Origin: JBIOJB01 sp044450465
GTDB lineage: Bacteria > Chloroflexota > Dormibacteria > Dormibacterales > Dormibacteraceae
Reading direction: 5' to 3'
Assembly: GCA_044450465.1 (NCBI GenBank)
Contig: JBIOJB010000015.1
Location: 1 to 37,788, forward strand
Length of the DNA: 37,788 nt
Below are positions 16,009 through 22,665 of the stretch, piece after piece (the first letter of the stretch is position 1; each line of letters begins with the position of its first letter). Under the pieces are notes generated by a model, which was given only the letters and a program-made list of their open reading frames with translations, was not told where the DNA came from and made no database searches. Both the position numbers and the translations under genes were made by a program.

Positions 16009-16338
16009 TCAACGGCCGCGCGCAGGCCCGGCGCCCGCGGAAGGGCCGGGCGGACGTCCGGTCGGCGGCGGCGATCGCCGCGGAACGAAGCGAGCGAGCG
16101 GCTGAAGGGCGAGCGCGAACACCAGGCCGGGCAGGACGTTGGCCTGTCCCAGGCGCGCAGACGGCAGATCGAGCACGTCCCAGGCCTGGCCGAGGCCAAA
16201 TCCGATCGCGGTCATGAGCAGCACCGGCAGATAGGCCCGGCGTCGGTACGGCAGCAGCGCGAAGAACAGCTGCGAGCTGATCAGAACGAGCAGGACGGCG
16301 ACGATCACGCCGGGCGGGATCGCTGCGAGCGGGTTCAA
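16009..16338 (-). CDS. Small three-helix membrane protein, unknown
   Basis: I do not recognise this 109-residue protein. It has three probable transmembrane helices (about residues 8-31, 34-56 and 66-87) and a short C-terminal tail very rich in Pro, Gly and Arg. The start is TTG 16338, supported by a strong GGAGG site nine bases upstream. It lies 219 bases below aspS, separated by a palindrome-rich spacer, and 90 bases above the DUF948 gene. It could be the first gene of the small-membrane-protein/sigma-factor group. Confidence 0.6.
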   Translation of the reverse strand: MNPLAAIPPGVIVAVLLVLISSQLFFALLPYRRRAYLPVLLMTAIGFGLGQAWDVLDLPSARLGQANVLPGLVFALALQPLARFVPRRSPPPTGRPPGPSAGAGPARGR

Positions 16339-16370
16339 AAGGCTCCCTCCGGGACGCGGCGGTGGGTTGT

Positions 16371-16386
16371 CCTGAGCATGCTCAGG
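16371..16386. repeat. 16-bp perfect palindrome
   Basis: CCTGAGCATGCTCAGG reads the same on both strands. It lies 33 bases upstream of the TTG start of the small membrane protein at 16338, a place suited to an operator. It could also simply be part of a transcript-end structure below aspS. No regulator is assigned. Confidence 0.5.
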
Positions 16387-16422
16387 TGGGTCCCCTGCCT
16401 GGGCTCTCCAAGTCCCGTGTCT

Positions 16423-16448
16423 GGGGTCCCCGCGAAATCCCGATCTCG
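16423..16448 (+). repeat. Intergenic palindromic repeat, copy A
   Basis: GGGGTCCCCGCGAAATC is followed by sequence that folds back (CCCCGCGA with TCGTGGGG, eight pairs including one G-T). The same 17-mer occurs at 34932-34948 in the rpsB leader, in the same orientation, also followed by a fold-back with a G-T pair at the same place. Both copies are intergenic. It looks like a REP-type repeat or a mobile hairpin. Confidence 0.5.
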
Positions 16449-16470
16449 TGGGGCTTTCCAGCGGGCATTT

Positions 16471-16482
16471 GGTCGGCCGACC
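16471..16482. repeat. 12-bp perfect palindrome
   Basis: GGTCGGCCGACC is a perfect palindrome in the spacer between aspS and the small membrane protein gene. It is one of three symmetric elements in 219 bases (16339-16557). No function can be assigned. Confidence 0.4.
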
Positions 16483-16557
16483 GGACTCCGAGGTCCCGAT
16501 TTAGCGAATGTTGGGCAACGCGCACATCATCCGCGCCCCTTCGGAAGCCCCCCAATA

Positions 16558-18315
16558 TTACGAGTGGAGTTTCGTGGGAGGAACCACCTTGATGTGAAGT
16601 TCTTCGAGCTGGGCGTCGTCGACGGGGCTGGGAGCGCCAAGCATCAAGTCCTGATGGCTCTGGGTCTTTGGGAAAGGCACCACGTCGCGGATGTTGTCGG
16701 TGCCCATGAGAACCATCATCAGGCGGTCGATCCCGGGAGCGATCCCCCCGTGTGGGGGCACGCCGTAGCCGAACGCCTCGAGCAGGTGCCCGAAGCGTGA
16801 GTGGATGGTCGCCTTGTCGAGGCCGAGGATCTCGAAAACGCGCTCCTGCAGCACCGGATCGTGGATACGGATGCTTCCGCTGGCCAGCTCGACGCCGTTG
16901 ACCACGCTGTCGTAGGCGCGAGCCCGGACGTCCAGCGGGCGATCAGCGATCAGGTCGAGATCGTCCGGCCATGGCGAGGTGAAAGGGTGGTGGCCGTACG
17001 TGAGCCGGCCCTGGTCATCCTCTTCGAACAGGTACATGGGATAGACCCAGAGCGGGCGCCACTCACCCTCTCTGACGAGGTTTCGGCGGCGGGCGACCTC
17101 GCGCCTCAGCAAACCCATTACCGTCTCGGCTTTTCGCCGGCGGTCGGCTATCAGGAGGACGACGTCGTCGGCGCCGGCCTGCACTGCCGCCATCACGGCC
17201 CGCCGCTCACCTTCGGTCATGTGCTTGTCGAGGGGCCCTGGAATCCAGGCCAGTCCTTTCGCGCCTGCACTCTTCGCCACCTGAGCCAGCTCGTCCAGCT
17301 CACGCCGGCTGGCGGCGTGCCCACCCGGAAACCTGATTGCGCGCACAACCCCGCCTTGCTCAATCGCTCCGCGCAGCACGGAGGCGGCGGTCTGACGCAG
17401 TACCTCCGTCACGTCGGCGATCTCGAGCTCGTAGCGAAGGTCGGGCTTGTCCGTCCCGTATCGCAGGAGCGATTCCTGCATGTCGATTCTCGGGAACGGC
17501 GTCACAAGATCCACTCCAAGGATCTCCTTCCAGACGCGAGCCCAGAGACCTTCGATGAGCGTGAACACGTCCTCTTCGGTGCAGAAAGACATCTCGACGT
17601 CGAGCTGTGTGATCTCGACGACCCGGTCGGCACGCAGGTCCTCGTCGCGCAGGCATCGTGCAATCTGGTAGTAGCGGCCCAGTCCCCCCACCATCAACAG
17701 CTGCTTCAGCTGCTGCGGCGATTGCGGCAACGCGAAGAACTCACCAGGATGCAACCTGGACGGAACGATGAAATCGCGAGCACCTTCGGGCGTGCCCTTG
17801 AGCAGCATCGGGGTCTCGACCTCGACAAACTCGTGTTCGTCCATGTAGTTGTGGATGATCTTGGTCAGCTTGTGGCGCGTGACCAGCATGTTCTGCATCC
17901 GGGGCCGCCTCAAATCGAGGTAGCGATATTTCAATCGCAGCGATTCGTCTGCGTCGACGTCGTCCTCGATCACGAACGGCGTCGTTTTGGCGACGGAGAT
18001 GACCTCCGCCTCGGTCGCGGTGACCTCGACGTCTCCCGTTGGCATCCGCGGGTTCTCAGATCCCGCCGGCCGGCGCCCGACCGTGCCGCTGACGCGCACA
18101 ACGAACTCCGACCGCATGCCGGAAGCGATCCCATGGGCGTCGGGCGCTTTGGCCGGGTTGAACACCACCTGCACCGCACCCCACCGGTCGCGGAGGTCGA
18201 TGAAGATCAGTCCGCCGTGGTCGCGCCGGCGAGCGACCCAGCCGTACAGCTCGACCTCGCGGTTCTCGTCGGCCGCGCGCAACGAGCCGCAGTGGGGAGC
18301 TGAGAAGCCGCTCAA
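16558..18315 (-). CDS. aspS: Aspartyl-tRNA synthetase
   Basis: A 585-residue bacterial-type class IIb synthetase. An N-terminal OB fold binds the anticodon (VELYGWVARRRDHGGLIFIDLRDRWG). The catalytic core has LPQSPQQLKQLLMVGGLGRYYQIARC, the RDEDLRADR motif and the motif 3 region GIAPGIDRLMMVLMG. The GAD insertion of bacterial AspRS lies between. The length is normal. The TTG start (18315-18313) overlaps the hisS stop as TTGA, making hisS-aspS a two-gene operon. Whether it charges tRNA-Asn too cannot be judged here. Confidence 0.97.
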   Translation of the reverse strand: MSGFSAPHCGSLRAADENREVELYGWVARRRDHGGLIFIDLRDRWGAVQVVFNPAKAPDAHGIASGMRSEFVVRVSGTVGRRPAGSENPRMPTGDVEVTATEAEVISVAKTTPFVIEDDVDADESLRLKYRYLDLRRPRMQNMLVTRHKLTKIIHNYMDEHEFVEVETPMLLKGTPEGARDFIVPSRLHPGEFFALPQSPQQLKQLLMVGGLGRYYQIARCLRDEDLRADRVVEITQLDVEMSFCTEEDVFTLIEGLWARVWKEILGVDLVTPFPRIDMQESLLRYGTDKPDLRYELEIADVTEVLRQTAASVLRGAIEQGGVVRAIRFPGGHAASRRELDELAQVAKSAGAKGLAWIPGPLDKHMTEGERRAVMAAVQAGADDVVLLIADRRRKAETVMGLLRREVARRRNLVREGEWRPLWVYPMYLFEEDDQGRLTYGHHPFTSPWPDDLDLIADRPLDVRARAYDSVVNGVELASGSIRIHDPVLQERVFEILGLDKATIHSRFGHLLEAFGYGVPPHGGIAPGIDRLMMVLMGTDNIRDVVPFPKTQSHQDLMLGAPSPVDDAQLEELHIKVVPPTKLHS

Positions 18316-19568
18316 GTCAGCCTCCCGGGCAGCTCCGCCCAGGGCACCTCGACCTGCTCGCCACTGGTCATCTCCTTGAGCTGCGCCACGCGGCGTGACG
18401 CCTCCTCGGCGGTCAAAAGGACCACCCAGCGGGCGCCCACCTTGTTGGCGGACCGCATCTTGGCACGAAGGCTCTTCAGCTCGTAGTCGACCGCGACCGA
18501 GCGCACCGTCCGGCAGATGCGGGCCACATCCGCCGCGGCCACGTCCAGGTCGCCGCCTGGAAGCACCAGCACCTCAGCCGCCGGGCTCGCGATGATCTCT
18601 TCGCCACCGGCCGCCATCAGCTCCGTCACCCGTTCAAACCCGCCGGCAAAGCCGACGCCGGGCGTAGAAGGCCACCCTTCGGCCGCCGCAAGGCCGTCGT
18701 ACCGGCCGCCCGAAGCGAGGGCGTCCTGCTGTCCTGACGCGCCGGCCGGATAGATCTCGAAGACCGTTCGGGTGTAGTAGTCGAGCCCGCGCACCAGGTG
18801 CGGGTTGTGCTGGTACTCGATGCCGGCGCCGTCGAGCAGCCGTCGCACCGCGACCCAGTGCCCGGCGCACTCGTTGCAAAGGTGATCGGTGATCCGCGGC
18901 GCACCGGCCTTGAACGGCTGGCACTGCTCGACCTTACAGTCGAGAAGCCGCAGCGGGTTGACCTCCAGCCTGCGCTGACACTCTCCGTGCAGCTCAGGTT
19001 TCAGCGGGCGGTAGTAGGCCTGAAGGCGTTCTAGGAACGCCGGTCGGCATTTCTCGTCGCCGATGGAGTTGAGCTCCAGGCGCAGCTCCCGAAGGCCCGA
19101 TTCGTGCAACCACTCGATGGCCAGCTCGACGATCTCGGCATCAAGCGCCGCGCCTGCGCCGCCGATCGCCTCCACGTCGAGTTGATAGAACTGGCGATAC
19201 CTGCCTTTCTGCGGTCGGTCGTATCGGAACATCGGACCGATCAGGTAGAGGCGGGCGGGCTGGGCTCGTTGGTTGAGCCCTCCTTCGAAATAGGCCCGGA
19301 CGACGCCTGCCGTCGCCTCGGGACGCAGCGCGATGTGCCGCCCGCCACGATCCTCGAATCGATACAGCTCTTTGGCCACCGCGTCCGTGTCCTCGCCGAC
19401 GCGCTCGATCAGCTCGGCGTGCTCGATGATCGGGGTGACGATCTCCTCATAACCGAACCTGCGCGCGGTCGAGGCGGCCGCGCCCTCGGCGACCCGCCAA
19501 AGCGCTCTTTCGGCAGGCAGTATGTCGCGGACCCCGCGAACTGCTCGGATCGGTTCGGAACGTGCCAT
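18312..19568 (-). CDS. hisS: Histidyl-tRNA synthetase
   Basis: A 418-residue class IIa synthetase. Motif 2 is RPEATAGVVRAYFEG, the histidine-A motif is LVRGLDYYTRTVFEI, and motif 3 lies around GVGFAGGFERVTELM. The C-terminal anticodon-binding domain runs from EVLVLPGGDLDVA. ATG 19568 is a good start and lies 11 bases after a strong -10 element, so the leader is only a few bases long. aspS is coupled downstream by TTGA. Confidence 0.96.
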   Translation of the reverse strand: MARSEPIRAVRGVRDILPAERALWRVAEGAAASTARRFGYEEIVTPIIEHAELIERVGEDTDAVAKELYRFEDRGGRHIALRPEATAGVVRAYFEGGLNQRAQPARLYLIGPMFRYDRPQKGRYRQFYQLDVEAIGGAGAALDAEIVELAIEWLHESGLRELRLELNSIGDEKCRPAFLERLQAYYRPLKPELHGECQRRLEVNPLRLLDCKVEQCQPFKAGAPRITDHLCNECAGHWVAVRRLLDGAGIEYQHNPHLVRGLDYYTRTVFEIYPAGASGQQDALASGGRYDGLAAAEGWPSTPGVGFAGGFERVTELMAAGGEEIIASPAAEVLVLPGGDLDVAAADVARICRTVRSVAVDYELKSLRAKMRSANKVGARWVVLLTAEEASRRVAQLKEMTSGEQVEVPWAELPGRLT

Positions 19569-19579
19569 TGGAGTGTTCG

Positions 19580-19607
19580 ATTGTAAGAACAGGCGGTCGA
19601 GTGTGAA
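19580..19607 (-). promoter_or_regulatory. Sigma-70-type promoter for hisS-aspS
   Basis: On the minus strand TTCACA (19607-19602), a 16-base spacer and TACAAT (19585-19580) each match five of six consensus bases. The start of transcription would fall about five bases before the hisS ATG, giving an almost leaderless message. A TCAGCC-GA-GGCTGA inverted repeat lies at 19618-19631, just upstream of the -35 element. Confidence 0.65.
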
Positions 19608-19650
19608 TCTCGCGCCCGTCAGCCGAGGCTGATTTCACGGGCTCGCCGGT

Positions 19651-19656
19651 TATCAT
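19651..19656 (+). promoter_or_regulatory. Candidate -10 element, leaderless small membrane gene
   Basis: TATCAT matches five of six bases of the -10 consensus and ends nine bases before the GTG at 19666, with no ribosome site between. This spacing fits a leaderless transcript. No good -35 hexamer is seen. Confidence 0.4.
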
Positions 19657-19665
19657 CTGGCGCCG

Positions 19666-19971
19666 GTGGCAACCACCCTCGTCCAACTGATCTCGCTTGT
19701 CCTGGCCGCTCTGGCGCTGGTGATGGGGGCGTACCTGCTCATCATCGGAAGGCGGCCGTGGCGTGGGCGCGAGCCTCAGGCGGTCGCCCCGAGAGTGAGG
19801 CTTCTCGGGACGAGCTACATCATCGTGTTCGGGTCGGCGATGGTCCAGATCATCGGCACCCCGCGCGGGCTCGCAGGTGAAGCTCTCGGCGGCTTGATGG
19901 TTCTCGGCGGCGCCATCGTGATCGTGGTGGTGCTGCTCGAGTCGAAGGCCTCGAAGACGCCCCCGGCCTAG
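19666..19971 (+). CDS. Small three-helix membrane protein, unknown
   Basis: I do not recognise this 101-residue protein. It has three hydrophobic helices (about residues 5-28, 44-63 and 70-91), a basic loop after the first, and a short polar tail ending near TPPA. It is one of only two plus-strand genes, divergent from hisS and convergent with the hybrid kinase gene. The GTG start has no clear ribosome site but follows a -10-like TATCAT by nine bases. Its TAG stop lies within the CTAG border of a MITE-like element, so the C terminus may have been altered by that insertion. Confidence 0.6.
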   Translation: MATTLVQLISLVLAALALVMGAYLLIIGRRPWRGREPQAVAPRVRLLGTSYIIVFGSAMVQIIGTPRGLAGEALGGLMVLGGAIVIVVVLLESKASKTPPA

Positions 19972-20161
19972 TGTCCCGCGCCGGAGGTTAGTGAGCAAAG
20001 TCGCGGCACAAGCGATCGGTGCCAAGGCAGGGGTGGCGCGGCGAGGAGTGCATCGATAGACGCATGACGAGATGCGCCGGGCCCCCTAACGCAGGCATCT
20101 GGACCGCAGGCCCCCGGCCGCTGGGGCCGATGAATTTGCCACGAACTTCTGGTGCGGGACA
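19972..20161. mobile_element. MITE-like element with terminal inverted repeats
   Basis: A 190-base non-coding element. The left end (TGTCCCGCGCCGGAGGTT) and the reverse of the right end (TGTCCCGCACCAGAAGTT) match, and similarity continues for about 35 bases with roughly 30 matches, most differences being A/G. Each side is flanked by CTAG (19968-19971 and 20162-20165), which looks like a 4-bp target duplication. No reading frame of note lies inside. This is the layout of a non-autonomous insertion sequence derivative. It sits between convergent genes and both stop codons fall in its CTAG borders. Confidence 0.65.
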
Positions 20162-21793
20162 CTAGTTCCCCGGGCTCGGCTCCATCGGTGGGCGCGCCGC
20201 CGGCACGCTCTTGAAAACTTCAACCAGCTCCGCCCTTCGCACCGGCTTGCTGAGGTAGTCGTCGTAGCCCGCCTTGAGACACCGCTCGCGGTCCCCGGGA
20301 CCCGCCATGCCGGTGAGGGCGATGAGCCGCGGCCGCGCGCCTCGGGGCCAGCGACGGCAGATCGCCTCGGCCGCAGCAAGACCATCCATCTCCGGCATGA
20401 GCACGTCCATCAACACCACGTCATAAGGATGCTGGGCGACTGCCGCGACAGCCGCTAGGCCAGTCGAGACGACCTCGACCGGGTGGCCCAAAGAAGCCAC
20501 CAGCTTCCGAAGGAGCTTCTGGTTGAGCGAGTTGTCCTCGGCCACGAGCACGCGGAGCGCACCCGGAGACGACTCCGCATTCAACGCCTCGGTCTCGGCC
20601 AGACTCACGTTGTGAGCGCCGACGCGAAGCATCACGTCATGCAGAGTGCGCGGGGCCACAGGCTTTGTGAGCTGCGCCTGGATGACGGCACTGTCCGCTG
20701 CGCGGAGCTCCCCGGGTCCCGGAGCTGAGGCGGCGATCAGGACAATCGGGAGCTGGTCACGGCGGCGGAGATTGCGAACAGATGACGAGATCGGCATGCC
20801 ATCGGCATCGGCGGAGCGCTCCTCGATCAAAGCGATGTCGAACGGGCGCCCGGCCTGGAGCACCTCGACGGCTTGCTCCGGGGTCGTCGAAATCGCGGTT
20901 GCACCCCATTGCTCCGCCTGGAGCGCGAGCACGCGCCTCGACGCGGCGTCCGAGGAGATCACCAGCACTCGCATCGCCTCGAGGGTGAGGGGAATTGGCG
21001 CAACGGCTGCCGGCAGGGCCTCGGTCTCGATCGTGAAATCAAAAGACGTGCCGGCGTCAGGGCCCGCCTCAACTCCTCCCTGCTCGACTCGCAGGGCGCC
21101 ATGCATCAGCCCGACCAGCTGTTTGGTGGTGCTCAGGCTGAGGATCACCAGCCGGTCTCCCGGCTCCAGCCGGTCGTTGGGCCCGGGTGCACCGTCCAGC
21201 GCCGCCCGCAGAATCCGCGCCGGCACTCCCCGGCCCGTGTCGCGAATCGTGAAATGAAGCTGCACCACGAAACCCTGAACGTCCGCCACCAGCTCGATCC
21301 CGACCCCGCCTCGAAATGTCCGATCGACGCCGCGGTGGAGCAGCGTGAGCAGAATCTGCTCGAGCCGTTTGGAGTCGCCGATGACAACGCTCGGCACGTC
21401 GGGCGCGATTTGAAGCGAGAGATCGAGCCGCTTGTGGGCGGCTGCATCGGCGACCAGGCCGAGGCACGTCTCCACGCTCGAGCGCACGTTGAAGGGGTGA
21501 AGGGCCAGCACGAGCTCACCGTTCTGGATCGCGGTGGCGTCAAGCACCTCGTCCACGAGCCGCGATGCTTGCTCGGCCCCGGCCTGGACGAGAGCGGCGA
21601 TCTCGCGCTGGGCGGGGGACTCCGCCTCCTCCGAGAGCAAGCCGGCCGCCCCGAGCACTGCGTTCAGCTGGTTTCGGAGCTGGTGCCCGAATGCGGCCAG
21701 CAGCTCGGAGTCGAGAACGACTTTAGGGTCGGGACGCCCTTCGGGTGACGAGGATCCAGGCGCCGCTTCCCGTGGTTCTTGGATCTCGCTCAT
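20162..21793 (-). CDS. Hybrid histidine kinase with two receiver domains, probably kinase-deficient
   Basis: A 543-residue cytosolic protein. The HisKA-like domain has FGHQLRNQLNAVLGAAGLL with the phospho-acceptor His37. The HATPase domain follows, but its N-box reads LLTLLHRGVDRT (148-159), where both asparagines of the usual NLLxNAxKFT are replaced; DTGRG (185-189) remains. Receiver 1 (about 275-390) has Glu324 in place of the phospho-acceptor Asp (FDIALIEE). Receiver 2 (about 415-535) is canonical, with Asp463 in VVLMDVLMPEMDG, ALTG and LSKPV. No transmembrane segment is seen. ATG 21793 is preferred; ATG 21871 would add 26 basic residues of no recognisable domain. The stop lies in the MITE-like element border. 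Confidence 0.8.
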   Translation of the reverse strand: MSEIQEPREAAPGSSSPEGRPDPKVVLDSELLAAFGHQLRNQLNAVLGAAGLLSEEAESPAQREIAALVQAGAEQASRLVDEVLDATAIQNGELVLALHPFNVRSSVETCLGLVADAAAHKRLDLSLQIAPDVPSVVIGDSKRLEQILLTLLHRGVDRTFRGGVGIELVADVQGFVVQLHFTIRDTGRGVPARILRAALDGAPGPNDRLEPGDRLVILSLSTTKQLVGLMHGALRVEQGGVEAGPDAGTSFDFTIETEALPAAVAPIPLTLEAMRVLVISSDAASRRVLALQAEQWGATAISTTPEQAVEVLQAGRPFDIALIEERSADADGMPISSSVRNLRRRDQLPIVLIAASAPGPGELRAADSAVIQAQLTKPVAPRTLHDVMLRVGAHNVSLAETEALNAESSPGALRVLVAEDNSLNQKLLRKLVASLGHPVEVVSTGLAAVAAVAQHPYDVVLMDVLMPEMDGLAAAEAICRRWPRGARPRLIALTGMAGPGDRERCLKAGYDDYLSKPVRRAELVEVFKSVPAARPPMEPSPGN

Positions 21794-21943
21794 CGAATGT
21801 CCATGGGAATTAGGCCAAAGTGGAAGCCGGCGCAGCCGCGCTCCCAAGAGTCGCCCACAAGTTTGGGGCATTGACGGTGGATTGGAATCATCTGTGAAGC
21901 TTCTTGGTGCGTCCCCAATTGCGCGACCGGCACATTATCGGTG

Positions 21944-22005
21944 TTTGCAAGGTGCATCCAGCCTCCGAGCGTCGCGGCGACGGCTTCGCCGCACCCGGTT
22001 GCAAA
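21944..22005. other. Long inverted repeat with nested hairpin
   Basis: TTTGCAAGGTGC (21944-21955) pairs with GCACC-CGG-TTGCAAA (21991-22005, CGG bulged). A nested GGCGA/TCGCC stem lies at 21976-21990. It begins seven bases after the stop of the metallo-hydrolase gene and has no T-run. It may be a factor-dependent terminator or part of the leader of the hybrid kinase. The rest of the 218-base spacer (21794-22011) holds nothing else I can name. Confidence 0.45.
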
Positions 22006-22011
22006 GCGGGG

Positions 22012-22665
22012 CTACCGGAGAAAGGGATTGGTCCGGCGTTCCCGGCCGATCGTGGTGGCGGGTCCGTGCCCGCTGCGGACCTCGAGCTCGTCGGGTAGAA
22101 CGAGGAGCTTGCTGTTGATGCCGTGCAAGAGCGCCGGTCCGTCGGAGTTGGCGAAGTCGGACCGGCCGATCGACCCCGCGAACAGCGCGTCGCCGGTGAA
22201 AAGCTGGTCCTGGATCCTCAAGGTCACCCCACCTGGGCTGTGTCCGGGCGTGTGAAGGACCTCAAACTCGAGCGAACCGGCGCGAAACCTCAAGTCTTCA
22301 GCCAGCTCCACAACGTTGTCGACGCGGATCGAAACCTCCCCAAACTCACGACGGAGAGGCTTCCCTTCCTCGACCACGGCTCGCTCCGCCGCGTGGACCG
22401 CGACCGGTATCGGGCCAAAAGCCTCGATCAGCTGATTCAGGCCCGCGATGTGGTCGACGTCGGTGTGAGTTAAGAGAATGGCCCTGACCGCCGCCCCGCG
22501 GCGCTGAACAAGATCGATCATAAGGGCCGGCTCGAGGTTGGCATCGATGATCACCGCATCGTGGGTCGACTCGTCCTCGACGAGATAGGAGTTGGTCCCA
22601 AAGCGCCGGTCCGCGGTGGCCTCGACTCGCAAGGTGTGCGCCGGCGCCGTCCTTTCCCCGCTCAC
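22012..22665 (-). CDS. Metallo-beta-lactamase fold hydrolase, glyoxalase II-like
   Basis: A 217-residue hydrolase similar to YqgX/GloB-type proteins. FGTNSYLVEDE and VIIDANLEP open the fold. The metal motif reads THTDVDHIAG (66-75), so the second His of HxHxDH is Asp69, as in some HxDxDH members. HTPGHSPGGVTL, FTGDALFAGSIGRSD and a final GHGPATTIGRE complete the site. Substrate is unknown; a thioester such as S-lactoyl-thiol is likely. The GTG start overlaps the rel stop as GTGA, so it is co-translated with Rel. Confidence 0.85.
   Translation of the reverse strand: MSGERTAPAHTLRVEATADRRFGTNSYLVEDESTHDAVIIDANLEPALMIDLVQRRGAAVRAILLTHTDVDHIAGLNQLIEAFGPIPVAVHAAERAVVEEGKPLRREFGEVSIRVDNVVELAEDLRFRAGSLEFEVLHTPGHSPGGVTLRIQDQLFTGDALFAGSIGRSDFANSDGPALLHGINSKLLVLPDELEVRSGHGPATTIGRERRTNPFLR

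Noticed and set aside
21944..22005. Integron attC site
   Set aside because: The inverted repeat lacks the RYYYAAC and GTTRRRY core sites, and no gene cassette or integrase is present.
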